Assembly: GCA_903882745.1 (NCBI GenBank)
Contig: CAIRYG010000005.1
Coordinates: 310,001 to 374,000 of the forward strand
Direction of reading: 5' to 3'
Length of the DNA: 64,000 bases
Source of the DNA: an uncultured Gemmatimonadota bacterium
Lineage (GTDB): Bacteria > Gemmatimonadota > Gemmatimonadetes > Gemmatimonadales > Gemmatimonadaceae
The translations under genes and the position numbers were made by a program. The notes under the pieces were generated by a model that did no database searches, was not told the origin of the DNA, and worked only from the letters and a program-made list of their open reading frames with translations. The number at the start of each line of letters is the position of its first letter. The first letter of the stretch is position 1. Shown here in pieces: positions 18,058 through 27,909 of this stretch.

Positions 18058-20165
18058 CAGAAGGCCATGATATCTTCGTAGGCCTTCACGAAGGTCGAGG
18101 TTTGCGGAAGAATCGCATCTTCGAGCGAGGGCGCGTAGCCCACAAACGTATCGGTGCTCGCCACGCGCTTCACGGGCGCGTCGAGCCACGCAAAGCACTC
18201 GTCGGCAATGGCCGCGGCGATTTCTGCGCCGTAGCCCCACGACAACGAATCTTCGTGGGCGACAATCACGCGGCCGGTCTTCTTGACGCTCGTGAACACG
18301 GCCTCGCGGTCCCACGGCGACAGCGTACGGAGATCGATCACCTCGACGCTGATGCCACGCTCCCCAACTTCGCGCGCCGCGACCAGCGCACGGTTCACCG
18401 TGGCGCCATAGGTCACCACCGTGACATCCGTTCCCTCGTGCAGAATCTTGGCCTTGCCGAACGGAATCATGAAGTTCGGGCCCGGATTCTGCGACTTGTT
18501 GTACGTCTGGCGGTAGAGATGCTTGTGCTCGAGGAAGATCACGGGGTCCTCGCAGCGGATTGCGGTGCGGAGCAGGCCGTTGGCATCAAAGGCATTGCTC
18601 GGGCACACCACGCGCAAGCCTGGGCACGCCGTAAAGAGCGAGGCGCCCGTCTGCGAGTGGTAGATCGCGCCACGGATGTAGCCGCCGTACGTCGTCCGGA
18701 TGACCACCGGCGAGGCGTACTCGTTGTTCGAGCGCCAACGCATCGTCGCGAGCTCGTCGCGGATCTGCATGTACGCCGGCCAGATGTAGTCAAAGAACTG
18801 AATTTCAACGACGGGCTTGAAGCCACGCTGTGCGAGACCGATGGCGCGTCCCACAATGTTGGCTTCGGCGAGCGGCGAGTTGTACACGCGCCCACTCCCG
18901 AACTCCTTCTGCAAGCCGGAGGTCACACCGAACACGCCGCCCTTGCCCTTCACATCGCCGAGGTACTCCTCGCGCGACACGTCGGCCACGTCCTCGCCGA
19001 ACACGAGGATCCGCTCGTCGCGACGCATCTCCTCCTTCATGCAGGAGTTCAACAGGTCGAGCATCGTGGTGGGCTCGCCGGTGAACTGCGGATCGTCTTC
19101 GGTATCAAACTGCTCACTGGTCGGGTCGACATCGGGCGAGTACACACCGAAGTACACGGTGCTCGCGTCGGGCTGCGGCTGCGCCAGCGCATCATCGGTC
19201 GCCGCCAAGACTTCGGCGTCGATTTCCTCTGCAATCGTCGCAATCTCGGCTGCTGTCGCGTAGCCCTCCTCAACCAACCACTTCGGGAACACGGTGATCG
19301 GATCGCGCAGCGCATCGGCATCGCGCTCGGCGCTCGGACGATACTTCACGTCGTCATCGGAGAGCGAATGCGAATACGGGCGAATCACCTTGGCGTGCAC
19401 GAACGCGGGTCCCTTGCGCTGGCGGGCGTAGTCGACCGCGCGCTGGATGGTCTCATAGCTCGCAATCAGATCGCATCCGTCGACCTGCTGCACGTACAGC
19501 CCCGGGAAGTGCTTCACCAGTTCGGAAATCGATCCGCCCGGGGTGTTCACTTCGACCGGCACTGAAATCGCGTAGCCGTTGTCTTCGACGATATACACCA
19601 CCGGCAGCTTGAGATTCGATGCCGTGCTCAGCGACTCCCAGAATTCCCCTTCGCTCGTCGTGCCATCACCCGTGGTGACGAGCACCACGTCGTCGCCCTT
19701 GAACTGCGGGTCGTCCACGTTCCCCTGCTTGGCGCGCAGCGTGGCTTCGGCGGCACCGACCGCCTGCAAGAACTGCGTGCCCGTGGGCGACGACACCGAC
19801 GTGATGTTGAGACGCTTGTGTCCCCAGTGGCTCGGCATCTGCCGCCCGCCAGAGTTCGGATCCACCGCCGCGCCAACGGCCGAGTAGAGCATCTCGGCGG
19901 CCGTCATGCCCAGCTGCAGGCAGAGCGCGCGATCGCGATAGTAGAGATAGAACCAGTCGTACCCCGGCTTCAGCACCAGTCCAGCGGCCGTCATCAGTGC
20001 TTCATGCCCGGCCCCGGAGATCTGGAAGAAAATCTTGTTCTGACGCTTGAGCGCGATTTCCTTGTCGTCCACACGACGCGAAAGGAGCATCGTGCGATAG
20101 GCGCCGAGCAGTTGCTCGCGCGTGAGTCCGTGTGTGGCGCGACGCGCCTTGGACGAAGTAGCCAT
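18057..20165 (-). CDS. 2-oxoacid dehydrogenase E1, fused alpha and beta subunits
   Basis: This cytoplasmic protein of 702 residues joins both E1 subunits of a branched-chain 2-oxoacid or pyruvate dehydrogenase complex. The alpha half contains the thiamine-diphosphate motif starting [14 protein letters not shown] and ending DNGYAIS. The beta half (from about residue 375) contains [25 protein letters not shown] and [22 protein letters not shown]. It decarboxylates 2-oxoacids and acylates the lipoyl group of E2. No E2 or E3 gene is nearby. The overall pattern is nearer branched-chain E1 than E. coli AceE. ATG 20165 begins [13 protein letters not shown]. Confidence 0.9.
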   Translation of the reverse strand: MATSSKARRATHGLTREQLLGAYRTMLLSRRVDDKEIALKRQNKIFFQISGAGHEALMTAAGLVLKPGYDWFYLYYRDRALCLQLGMTAAEMLYSAVGAAVDPNSGGRQMPSHWGHKRLNITSVSSPTGTQFLQAVGAAEATLRAKQGNVDDPQFKGDDVVLVTTGDGTTSEGEFWESLSTASNLKLPVVYIVEDNGYAISVPVEVNTPGGSISELVKHFPGLYVQQVDGCDLIASYETIQRAVDYARQRKGPAFVHAKVIRPYSHSLSDDDVKYRPSAERDADALRDPITVFPKWLVEEGYATAAEIATIAEEIDAEVLAATDDALAQPQPDASTVYFGVYSPDVDPTSEQFDTEDDPQFTGEPTTMLDLLNSCMKEEMRRDERILVFGEDVADVSREEYLGDVKGKGGVFGVTSGLQKEFGSGRVYNSPLAEANIVGRAIGLAQRGFKPVVEIQFFDYIWPAYMQIRDELATMRWRSNNEYASPVVIRTTYGGYIRGAIYHSQTGASLFTACPGLRVVCPSNAFDANGLLRTAIRCEDPVIFLEHKHLYRQTYNKSQNPGPNFMIPFGKAKILHEGTDVTVVTYGATVNRALVAAREVGERGISVEVIDLRTLSPWDREAVFTSVKKTGRVIVAHEDSLSWGYGAEIAAAIADECFAWLDAPVKRVASTDTFVGYAPSLEDAILPQTSTFVKAYEDIMAF

Positions 20166-20609
20166 GGATTCGGCGAAATGCTGAAGGGTGCGCCATGCCA
20201 CTCAGAGTCGAGGAGGCGCGACGGAAGCGCAGGAACGTCCGAAAGTTAGCGGTTTTCCGGCCGCATCCCAAGGCGGTCAGCCCACTTTCGGTGGCCCAGA
20301 GGAAGAACAACCAGCCGACCCATCCCCGGTCCGACATTTTTCCACGTCGTGACTTTCGGGGACTTGCGGGCCTCGTGTTACGAGGCAACATTTTCGGTCG
20401 TTAGATGTGGAAAGCCCGGATGCCACCTCCGGCATTCGGAGTCAGTGGAGGGAAATGGCCGCTCGCACGCGACAGCCAGTCCAGCCCATTGAGCCGCCTG
20501 CGCCTCGCGCGCAGGCCGGCTGGACCCTCCGCCCCATCAATCCCACCCCGCTCGGGCTTCCTGCCCCGTTGCGGGGTGTCGGCGTTTCGGCCCTGTTCGG
20601 CGAGGTGTC
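20166..20609. other. Intergenic region of about 440 bases
   Basis: This gap lies between the E1 gene (leftward) and the HNH gene (rightward). It should hold the E1 promoter, but no convincing -35/-10 pair was seen. An inverted repeat CCTCGT-GTT-ACGAGG is at 20371-20385. Plus-strand open frames from 20405 and 20407 have compositional, not protein-like, translations and are not annotated. Confidence 0.5.
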
Positions 20610-21014
20610 ATGTCTCACCGGAGTGTTCACCGCATTGTATTGCCCCGTGCAGCCCGTGGTGCTTCCCGCCATCACCGTCGCGTGCTCGCTCGGCAGGAAA
20701 AACGACACGTTAAGCGCTCGACTTTCCGTGATTGCGGGCGGCGCTGTGTCTACTGCAGTACGATCCTTGGGTTAGACATCACAACCCTGGATCACGTCTT
20801 TCCGCTCTCGCGCGGCGGAACGAATGCTCCGGGCAACCTCGTGGCTGCCTGCCAGCAGTGCAACCAACTGAAAGGGTCCTTACTGCCGCAGGAGTTCTTC
20901 GCGCGGTATCCCTGGGCGGGGGCGAACTTCATCCGCTACGCGCGGGTGGTACACCGCACGCTCAAACGCGGGGCTAGACGGGCGGTGAGCCTGGCATACG
21001 CGCAGGCGGCGTAG
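20610..21014 (+). CDS. HNH endonuclease
   Basis: In this protein of 134 residues the C-terminal two thirds are a compact HNH domain of the zinc-stabilised kind: CVYC at about 46-49, DHVFPLSRGG with the catalytic His, NLVAACQQCNQLKG with the second Cys pair and the Asn/His region. Such small proteins are standalone nucleases found both in mobile elements and as resident genes. The basic first 40 residues look like a DNA-binding or unstructured tail. AGGTG just before the ATG may serve as ribosome-binding site. The 3' end overlaps the convergent methyltransferase gene by 41 bases. Confidence 0.8.
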   Translation: MSHRSVHRIVLPRAARGASRHHRRVLARQEKRHVKRSTFRDCGRRCVYCSTILGLDITTLDHVFPLSRGGTNAPGNLVAACQQCNQLKGSLLPQEFFARYPWAGANFIRYARVVHRTLKRGARRAVSLAYAQAA

Positions 21015-21867
21015 CGAATTCGGGATGCTCGCGCGAACTCTCCAGCGCGAGCATCACCCGCTTTCGATCCGGGCCCCAGGCGTAGCCGCCGAGTGCTCCG
21101 CTCGCACGAATCACGCGATGGCAGGGAATCAGATAGCTGATGGGGTTCGCCCCGACGGCGCCGCCCACCGCGCGCGAACCCCCCGGAGACCCGATCGCCT
21201 GGGCGATGGCGCCATAGGTGGTGACCGCGCCGTCGCCCACCCGAAGTAACGCGTTCCACACCTTGAGCTGGAAGTTCGTCCCCTTCACATGCAGCGCGAT
21301 CGCGCAGCGTGGGGCGTCCGGCGCGGGAAAAGCCTGCGCCGCAACGCGCCGCGTCTCCACCTGATCCTGCACGAGGTCGGCCTTCGGCCAGTCGCCACGC
21401 AGTCGCGCCAATGCGTCGTCGCGCGACACGGGATGCACAAACGCCAAGTGGCAGATCCCGCGCGCGGTCACCGCAATCAGGCACTCGCCGAACAGCGTGG
21501 GATGGAAGCCGTAGTGCACCGTGAGTCCCGCACCACCTCGCTGCAGCTCCCCGGGGGTTACCGCTTCGGCGTTCACGACTAAATCGTGCAGCCGCCCAGG
21601 GCCGCTCAAGCCAGCGTCGAAGCTCACGGCAAGCACGCTCCGCTCCTCGGCGAGCAACCGCTTGACCACTTCAGCGGTCCGATACTGCACAAATCGCTTC
21701 GGGCTGATGCCGGCCCATCGCGTAAACAGCTTCTGAAAATGCGCTTCGCTCAGCCCAACGTGCGCGGCGACGTCGGCCAGCGACGGTTGCGCGGCGCGAT
21801 GCGCATCGAGAAAGCGGATGGCCCGCTCAATCCGTGCGTAATCGGTACCCTCAATCTCAAGCGTCAT
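20974..21867 (-). CDS. Ada-like regulator/O6-methylguanine-DNA methyltransferase
   Basis: This protein of 297 residues has two parts. The N-terminal 100 residues are an AraC-type helix-turn-helix domain (SLADVAAHVGLSEAHFQKLFTRWAG, then SPKRFVQYR). The C-terminal part is the alkyltransferase domain with the acceptor Cys in IPCHRVIRASGALGGYAWG. It repairs O6-alkylguanine by irreversible transfer to that Cys. Unlike E. coli Ada, it lacks the N-terminal zinc-Cys domain that senses methylphosphotriesters. The ATG at 21867 has GGAG six bases upstream. Confidence 0.9.
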   Translation of the reverse strand: MTLEIEGTDYARIERAIRFLDAHRAAQPSLADVAAHVGLSEAHFQKLFTRWAGISPKRFVQYRTAEVVKRLLAEERSVLAVSFDAGLSGPGRLHDLVVNAEAVTPGELQRGGAGLTVHYGFHPTLFGECLIAVTARGICHLAFVHPVSRDDALARLRGDWPKADLVQDQVETRRVAAQAFPAPDAPRCAIALHVKGTNFQLKVWNALLRVGDGAVTTYGAIAQAIGSPGGSRAVGGAVGANPISYLIPCHRVIRASGALGGYAWGPDRKRVMLALESSREHPEFATPPARMPGSPPV

Positions 21868-21958
21868 GGCCAACTCCGGTGACCTGCGTTGGCTGCATGG
21901 TACGCCCTGCGGGACAGCGTCTCAATCCGATTCTTGCGATGCCGCGTGGGGCGCGCGC

Positions 21959-23863
21959 TCAGTAATCCACCGGACGTAGATAACTCTCGCCGATGGCCGC
22001 ACCACTCACGAGCGCCACGGTGGGGAGGCGACGCTTCCAGTGCGTGCCATCCAACCGTTTACGCACGATCTCCACCTCGGCCGCATCAAAGCCCCGTGCG
22101 ACCAACTCGGTTGGTGTCCACCCATGCACGAGCCAGTTGAGAATGACATCGGCCTTGGCGTACGAGATGCCGAAATCCTTCTCGTCGGTCTGCCCCTGTT
22201 CAAGGTCCGCCGAGGCGGGTTTCCCAATGATTTCGCTGGGGACACCGAGGTGACGCGCAAGCGCCCACACCTGCGTCTTGAACAGATCGCCAATGGCGTT
22301 CACCGGCGGTGAATCGTCGGCGTGCCAGGTGAAGTAGCCGAGTAGTCGCTCGCTTTTGTTCCCCGTGCCGAGCGGAAGCGCGCGATGCTTGGCGGAGAGA
22401 TCGAAGAGGGCGATCATGCGTGTGCGGGCCATGACGTTGCCGCGTCGCGCGGCATCTGCCTCGGGTTCCTGCGCGAGATAGCCGTCCACCGCGGCGCTGA
22501 TATCCACCGTGCGCTCGGTGATGCCGAGTTGCGTGAGGAGCAGCGAGGCGTGGTCGAGTGAGTCAGCGCTGGAGGTGCGGTACGGGAGGCGCACGCCGAT
22601 GACATGCTCGGGTCCCAAGGCGCGGGCCGCGAGGGCGGCGACCACGGCGGAGTCGACGCCGCCCGAGACACCGACCACGGCGTCAGTGAAGCCTCGGCGT
22701 TTGAACTCATCGCGAAGGAAGGCCACGAGCCACTGTTCGAGCATCGGCGCGTCGATCGCCAGCGACGGCGGGGTTCCGCGCCCGCGGTCTCCACCGACCA
22801 CCACCGTGAGCGGCGACGTGAGCGGCGCTGTGAGCGGCGACGTCCCGGTATGCACCGCATCGCGTGGCGCAGGACTGGCGCTGGCTGCTGCCGCACCTGC
22901 CGCACCTGCCGCACCTGCCACGCTGGCCCAGCCTGCGGCGTTCGGGTCGACCCGGTCGCCGGCGGCGGCACGGTCGAGCTCGGCGCGCAATGTCGGGAGC
23001 GCGGTCTTGAGATCGCTGAGGAGGTTCCCCTCGGCGCGTGCGCGCCCGATGTCATCGAGGTCGACCGTCGCCGTGAGCAACGCTTCGTCCCACACGGGGG
23101 CGCGGCTTCGGGTGTCGCCGCGCGGGCCCATCACGAGCGACGAGCCCTGGAACATCTTCCCCCCTTCGCTCCCCACCAGATTCGACAGGGTCACGAAGAT
23201 CCCATGCTCCTCAGCGATGTCGCGCACGAGGCGGGTCCAGCGCGCCACCGTGGCGGGGACCGAGTCGCCGTCCTCACGCTCAAAGGCGCCACGCGCCGGT
23301 GCCGCCGACGACACAAAGATGATCTGCGCGCCGTCGAGCGCGGCGATCGTGCCGGTGAGCGAATGCCAGGCATCCTCGCATACGAGCATCGCTGCGCGCC
23401 CCCAGGGGGTGTCAAAGGCGCGCACGCCGTAGCCGCGTTCGACAAATCGCTCTTCGTCGAACATGCCATACGTGGGGAGGAAGTTCTTGCGATGGACGTG
23501 CAGCGCGCGCGCGGTGCCGCCCTCGAGCTGCACATAGGCCACGCTGTTGTGCAGAGTCCCGTCGAGCCGCTCGTAGAAGCCCACGACCGCGGCAATCGGT
23601 GCGACGTCGGACGAGGCAAAGCCACCGGCCGCGGCATACGCGGCGGCGAGTCCACTCGTGAGCTCCGCGACCGTCAGCGAGCACTCGCGAACGCCCCCTT
23701 CCACGAAATAGGCCGAGGTGGCGGTTTCGGGGAAATGCACCAGGTGCGGACGCGGGGAGAGCGCGGCCGCTTGTGCGAGCACCTCACCGATACGCGCGAG
23801 GTTTCCCGGCACATCGGCTTTGCGGGGGCGGAACTGGGCGATTGCGAGGTGGAGCAGCGGCAT
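21959..23863 (-). CDS. nadE: Glutamine-dependent NAD+ synthetase
   Basis: This protein of 634 residues has two domains. The N-terminal carbon-nitrogen hydrolase frees ammonia from glutamine, with the Glu-Lys-Cys triad visible in FPETATSAYF, HRKNFLPTYGMFDE and MLVCEDAWHS. The C-terminal synthetase amidates nicotinic acid adenine dinucleotide with ATP, with P-loop VGVSGGVDSAVVAAL and later GNKSERLLGYFTWHADD. The linker between them is rich in Ala, Ser, Thr and Pro and is encoded by 9- and 12-base tandem repeats. The gene is divergent from the penicillin-binding protein gene. Confidence 0.94.
   Translation of the reverse strand: MPLLHLAIAQFRPRKADVPGNLARIGEVLAQAAALSPRPHLVHFPETATSAYFVEGGVRECSLTVAELTSGLAAAYAAAGGFASSDVAPIAAVVGFYERLDGTLHNSVAYVQLEGGTARALHVHRKNFLPTYGMFDEERFVERGYGVRAFDTPWGRAAMLVCEDAWHSLTGTIAALDGAQIIFVSSAAPARGAFEREDGDSVPATVARWTRLVRDIAEEHGIFVTLSNLVGSEGGKMFQGSSLVMGPRGDTRSRAPVWDEALLTATVDLDDIGRARAEGNLLSDLKTALPTLRAELDRAAAGDRVDPNAAGWASVAGAAGAAGAAAASASPAPRDAVHTGTSPLTAPLTSPLTVVVGGDRGRGTPPSLAIDAPMLEQWLVAFLRDEFKRRGFTDAVVGVSGGVDSAVVAALAARALGPEHVIGVRLPYRTSSADSLDHASLLLTQLGITERTVDISAAVDGYLAQEPEADAARRGNVMARTRMIALFDLSAKHRALPLGTGNKSERLLGYFTWHADDSPPVNAIGDLFKTQVWALARHLGVPSEIIGKPASADLEQGQTDEKDFGISYAKADVILNWLVHGWTPTELVARGFDAAEVEIVRKRLDGTHWKRRLPTVALVSGAAIGESYLRPVDY
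22806..22841 (-). repeat. Three 12-base tandem repeats in the NadE linker
   Basis: On the plus strand GTGAGCGGCGAC, GTGAGCGGCGCT and GTGAGCGGCGAC follow one another. They encode alternating Pro-Leu-Thr-Ser/Ala units in the interdomain linker of NadE. Confidence 0.7.
22892..22918 (-). repeat. Three perfect 9-base tandem repeats in the NadE linker
   Basis: CGCACCTGC is repeated three times on the plus strand, encoding an (Ala-Gly-Ala) run in the same linker. Confidence 0.75.
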
Positions 23864-23951
23864 CCGTGAAAGTTCGCACCCTCGGTGGGGTGGGGGTAGG
23901 GTATGGGCGATGTTCGGGGCCGCCTCCGGTACCGATTACCGTCGGAGAGGG

Positions 23952-23957
23952 TACAAT
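23952..23957 (+). promoter_or_regulatory. -10 element before the penicillin-binding protein gene
   Basis: TACAAT ends seven bases before the ATG at 23965, placing a probable transcription start on or next to the start codon. No clear -35 was seen. Confidence 0.45.
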
Positions 23958-23964
23958 TCGTTCA

Positions 23965-26055
23965 ATGCTATCCCCGTTTTCCCAGTCTGTCCGCCGTGCC
24001 GTGGCTGCCATGGCTGCCATGGGTGCCCTGATGCTGTTGGGGTCGCTGGCGCGAGCCCAGGGCGTCCCTGTGGGCGTCCCTCTGGGCGGCGTACGCCCCA
24101 AGGCCACCCCGGTCTCGACTGGGGAGCCCTGGAGCATTATCGCGCTGCCGCAGTCGTCGCTGGTGTACGCCCGTGACGGCTCGTTGATCGGGGAAATCGG
24201 TCGTCAGTGGCGAACGAGCGTCGCGCTCCGGTCACTGCCCAAGCACGTCTACCAGGCCTTTGTCGCCGTCGAGGACCATCGCTTTTACCAGCACGATGGG
24301 GTGGACATGGTCGGCGTTGCCGGCGCGATCAAGGGAAAAATGCTCGGGCAGTCCCGCGGTGGGGCGAGCACCATCACGCAGCAGCTCGTGGGCAACTTGC
24401 ATCCCGACCAGATTGACCGGCGCGACAAGAGCGCGCTCAGGAAGCTCCGCGAGCAGCGCGCGGCGCGCGAGATGGAGAAGCACTACAACAAGGAACAGAT
24501 CCTCGAGGCCTATCTGAACTGCATCGCGTTCGGGCACGGCTGGTACGGGATTGAGTCGGCCGCGCGGCACTACTTCGGCAAGCCGGCGTCGCGCTTGACG
24601 CTCGCCGAGGCCGCGTCACTCGCGGCGCTTCCGAAAGGGCCAGCGATCTATGATCCCGCGCGGAATCCGGACAAGAATCGCGCGCGGCGCAATCTGATTC
24701 TCGACCTGATGGTCGATCAGAAACTGATTGCCACGAGCGATGCGGTCGCGGCCAAGGCGACACCCGTACAGACCGATCCGGGCGCGGGTGTTGCTGCGCC
24801 CTCCGGCTACTTCGTGGATGTGGTCAAGGGGCAGGCCGAAGCGGCGGGGATTCCCGTAAGCGCCGGTGGCTACAAGGTGTACACCACATTGGAACCGGCG
24901 CTCCAGCGCGCCGCGGTCTCCGCCCTGGTCGACGGCACGGCCGCGGTCGAAGCACGCCCGGGGTACACCAATGCCACCTTCGACAAACACCCCAAGGGGA
25001 GCACCGACTACCTCCAGGGCATGGCCATCGCGATTGATCCCACGAGCGGCGATGTGAAAGCGCTCGTCGGGGGACGCAACTATCAGGAGTCGCAGTTCAA
25101 TCGCGCCGTGAACGGCATGCGTCAGCCGGGATCGAGCTTCAAGCCGATTGTCTACGCTCGCGCCATCAGTGACTCTATTTCGCCCAACACGATCGTCCCC
25201 GACACGAATCTGCACGTGATGTTCGATCGCCAGGAGTACAGTCCCAAGAACTCGGACGGGCTATTCTTGGGCAACATCACGCTGCGCGAGGCCATCACGA
25301 AGTCGCGCAATCCCGTGGCCGTGCAGTTGTGGCTCACGAGCGGCCCCGATTCGGTGATCGCGTTGGCGCGCCGACTTGGCATCTCCACGCCCATCGCGCC
25401 GTATCCGTCGAGCGCGATTGGCGCCTCGGAAGTGCAACCGCTCAATTTCGTCGCTGCCTACACCGCCTTCGCGAACCTCGGAACGCCCGTCGAGCCACGC
25501 TTCGTGTATCGCGTGGAAGATGCCGCCGGCAAGACGGTCTGGGGACAGTCCGTGCGCATGCTTCCCCCCGCGATGGACGCCTCAGCTACGTTCGTCGTGC
25601 GTGACATGATGCGCGACGTTGTCGAGCGTGGCACGGCAACCATTATTCGCAAATATCTCCCCCTCGCGGTGCCCGTGGCTGGCAAGACAGGCACCACCGA
25701 CGACAACGCCGACGTCTGGTTCGTGGGGCTGACCCCAGAAATTGTGGGCGGCGTCTGGCTTGGGATGGACAAGCGGAAGCCAATCGCCGAGCGCGGTGTG
25801 GCCGGCGGCACCCTGGCCGCGCCGATTTGGGCGCAGATGATCGCGCGGGGCGGCTACGCGCGGCCATCCACCGCATGGGCAGGAATCCCCGCCGGGGTGG
25901 TGTCCGCCGAGCTGGATCGGACCACCGGGGCGCTCGCGACCCCCTCGACGCCTGCCGAGCGTCGATATCTGGAGTATTTTCTTTCCGGGACCGAACCGGG
26001 AGCGCTGCGCGTCGACGCGCGTCGTATCTTCGCCCTCGGCCCGTTGGTGTTTTGA
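23965..26055 (+). CDS. Class A penicillin-binding protein (transglycosylase/transpeptidase)
   Basis: This protein of 696 residues has a hydrophobic N-terminal segment (about 14-31, AMAAMGALMLLGSLARAQG) that is a signal or anchor. The glycosyltransferase domain shows EDHRFYQHDGVD and GGASTITQQLVGN. The transpeptidase domain shows the nucleophile motif SSFK, the SRN triad in TKSRNPVAVQ, and KTGTTDDNADVWFVG. It polymerises and cross-links peptidoglycan in the periplasm. ATG 23965 was chosen over an in-frame start at 23773 because the TACAAT box and the signal sequence place it there. It shares TGATG with the next frame. Confidence 0.92.
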   Translation: MLSPFSQSVRRAVAAMAAMGALMLLGSLARAQGVPVGVPLGGVRPKATPVSTGEPWSIIALPQSSLVYARDGSLIGEIGRQWRTSVALRSLPKHVYQAFVAVEDHRFYQHDGVDMVGVAGAIKGKMLGQSRGGASTITQQLVGNLHPDQIDRRDKSALRKLREQRAAREMEKHYNKEQILEAYLNCIAFGHGWYGIESAARHYFGKPASRLTLAEAASLAALPKGPAIYDPARNPDKNRARRNLILDLMVDQKLIATSDAVAAKATPVQTDPGAGVAAPSGYFVDVVKGQAEAAGIPVSAGGYKVYTTLEPALQRAAVSALVDGTAAVEARPGYTNATFDKHPKGSTDYLQGMAIAIDPTSGDVKALVGGRNYQESQFNRAVNGMRQPGSSFKPIVYARAISDSISPNTIVPDTNLHVMFDRQEYSPKNSDGLFLGNITLREAITKSRNPVAVQLWLTSGPDSVIALARRLGISTPIAPYPSSAIGASEVQPLNFVAAYTAFANLGTPVEPRFVYRVEDAAGKTVWGQSVRMLPPAMDASATFVVRDMMRDVVERGTATIIRKYLPLAVPVAGKTGTTDDNADVWFVGLTPEIVGGVWLGMDKRKPIAERGVAGGTLAAPIWAQMIARGGYARPSTAWAGIPAGVVSAELDRTTGALATPSTPAERRYLEYFLSGTEPGALRVDARRIFALGPLVF

Positions 26056-26087
26056 TGGCTGATCGTCACCCCCCGAGAAGACTCGTC

Positions 26088-27626
26088 ATGCGCACACTCC
26101 GTCGTTCCGTTGTTGCACTCCTCGCTGCGGCGGCTACCGCATGCAGTGGCAAGGATGCCACCAAGGCCGTTGTTCCGGCGTCGATTACGCTTGGAGCGAC
26201 CAGCTCCGGGCTCACCGCCACCGTTGGAACGGCGCTTGGCACTGCTCCAACGTTCATCGTGAAGGACGCGGCGGGCGCCGTCCTCTCCGGCGTTCCGGTG
26301 ACCGTGACCGTTGCATCGGGTGCGGGAACGATTACCGGAGCCCCCACGACCACCGCGAGCGGCGAGACCTCCGTTGGGGTCTGGAAGCTCGGGAATATCT
26401 CGGGCGCCAACACGCTCCGGATTACCGCCGGTTCGGCACCTGCGTTGACGATCTCGGCGATCGGCACACCAGGTGCCGCCGCCAGCATCGCGGTGCTCAG
26501 CGGAAACAATCAGAGTGGACTTGGTGGCACCGTCGTCCCGACGGCCGTTCGCTTCAAGGTGGCCGATCAGTATGGGAACGGTGTACCGGCAACGGCGGTG
26601 GTGTTCAGCATCACTGGCGGCAACGGTTTTCTGTCCGGCTCGTCGAATGTCACGACCGATTCCACTGGGACCGCAACGGCCCCCTTCTGGACCCTCGGTC
26701 GGCGCGCAGAAGCGCAGACGTTGCGCGCCGTCGTTGGCGCGGCCGCGGCGACCGTCTCGGCGACCATCCTCACCAACTACATGGTCGATCTGCGCCAATA
26801 CGGACCGGCGACACTGCCCGCAATCGCTGATGCGGTGAATGCCGCGTTCCTCAACGCAGCCACGCGTATCAGCGCCGAAATCATCGGCGGCACGCGCACA
26901 GCCAACCTCAATAACTTCAATATCCAGAGCTGTGGCCCGGGCGGCACGCTGAACGAAGTGGTCTCGTCGATCGTGATCTTCTGGCAGGTCGTCCCCATCG
27001 ATGGCGCCGGCAACGTCCTGGGGAGTGCGGGGCGCTGCTTTCTTCGCGCCGACGGTACCAACATGCCCGTCCTGGCGCAAATGCGCTTCGATGAGGCGGA
27101 TATCGCGGGGATGGTCAGCAATGGAACACTCAACGACGTGATCCTGCACGAGATGCATCACGCGCTCGGGTTCGGCACCATTTGGAGCTATGTCACTCCC
27201 GCGGTTCGTATCCGCGCCGCGACGGCGCTGACGGCCTTCGTTGGCTCCAACGCGATTGCGGCGTGCAAGGCGCTCGGTGGGCTGTCCACCGCATGCGACA
27301 GCGTTCCGCTCGAGAACACCGGGGGATCTGGCACCGCTGATGCCCACTGGCGAGAAACGACGTTCCGCTCTGAGCTCATGACGGGATTCATCTCGGGAAC
27401 CGTGCGACCGCTCTCGACCATCTCGATCGCATCCATGCAGGACCTGGGCTATCAGGTGAATATGAACGTCGCTGATGCCTACGTCGTGGGTCAGCTGCTC
27501 CGTACGCCATTCAGCCCCGGCACTGGATTGATCGACATCACCGCGGTGCCCTTCGGCGAAGAACTGTTGAAGCCCATCGGATACATTCCCGCCAGCGGCA
27601 CTCCGTCGTACGTCAGAAAACCATGA
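26088..27626 (+). CDS. M8-type metzincin lipoprotein with two Ig-like domains
   Basis: This predicted lipoprotein of 512 residues has a signal MRTLRRSVVALLAAAATAC with lipobox Cys at about 20. Residues 35-225 form two bacterial Ig-like (invasin/Big-1) repeats (VSGVPVTVTVASG-like and VPATAVVFSITGG). The C-terminal half is a leishmanolysin-like domain: zinc motif HEMHHALGF, third ligand in DAHWRETTF, and the Met-turn in SELMTG. This order, HExxHxxGF then HWRE then ELMTG, is diagnostic of M8. It is probably a surface protease. The ATG at 26088 has GAGAAG eight bases upstream; 26055 is an alternative start. Confidence 0.87.
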   Translation: MRTLRRSVVALLAAAATACSGKDATKAVVPASITLGATSSGLTATVGTALGTAPTFIVKDAAGAVLSGVPVTVTVASGAGTITGAPTTTASGETSVGVWKLGNISGANTLRITAGSAPALTISAIGTPGAAASIAVLSGNNQSGLGGTVVPTAVRFKVADQYGNGVPATAVVFSITGGNGFLSGSSNVTTDSTGTATAPFWTLGRRAEAQTLRAVVGAAAATVSATILTNYMVDLRQYGPATLPAIADAVNAAFLNAATRISAEIIGGTRTANLNNFNIQSCGPGGTLNEVVSSIVIFWQVVPIDGAGNVLGSAGRCFLRADGTNMPVLAQMRFDEADIAGMVSNGTLNDVILHEMHHALGFGTIWSYVTPAVRIRAATALTAFVGSNAIAACKALGGLSTACDSVPLENTGGSGTADAHWRETTFRSELMTGFISGTVRPLSTISIASMQDLGYQVNMNVADAYVVGQLLRTPFSPGTGLIDITAVPFGEELLKPIGYIPASGTPSYVRKP

Positions 27627-27880
27627 TGCGTGCCGCACTGGGTAGTCTCCTGGTCGTGCTCGTCGCCTGTGCTCCGGCTCCGAAGGAGAGTCAGCCACCG
27701 GCCGTGTCGCCACCGCCCGCCGTCACATCCGCAGAAAGCGTCGCGCCGGCGCGTCCGGCGAGCGTCCCCACGAAGTCCAAGGCAGCGCCTGCGGAAAATC
27801 GACTCCGCGATAGTGTTACAATGCCCATTGGCATGGTGGACTCGAACGGGAAATTCGTCCCGCTCAAGAAGCGTCCGTAG
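27623..27880 (+). CDS. Small predicted lipoprotein (85 aa)
   Basis: The signal MMRAALGSLLVVLVAC ends in a lipobox Cys at 16. The mature part is Pro/Ala/Ser-rich and disordered, ending with a short conserved-looking segment SVTMPIGMVDSNGKFVPLKKRP. The start codon overlaps the stop of the M8 gene (ATGA), so it is translated with it. The function is unknown; position between two M8 lipoproteins suggests an accessory role, which is inference only. Confidence 0.7.
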   Translation: MMRAALGSLLVVLVACAPAPKESQPPAVSPPPAVTSAESVAPARPASVPTKSKAAPAENRLRDSVTMPIGMVDSNGKFVPLKKRP

Positions 27881-27909
27881 TCGCTCGCGTCACTGATCAG
27901 GTAAACTGC

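Noticed and set aside
18051..19565. A 504-codon plus-strand frame opposite the E1 gene
   Set aside because: It is antisense to a well-conserved E1; the translation is His/Arg-rich with no family features.
20407..20775. A possible 122-residue gene before the HNH nuclease
   Set aside because: It overlaps the start of the HNH gene in another frame, is Pro/Ala-rich without any domain, and has no ribosome-binding site.
25854..27713. A 619-codon minus-strand frame opposite the M8 lipoprotein
   Set aside because: The plus strand has a signal peptide and a complete M8 motif set; the antisense translation is Arg/Gly-rich and non-protein-like.
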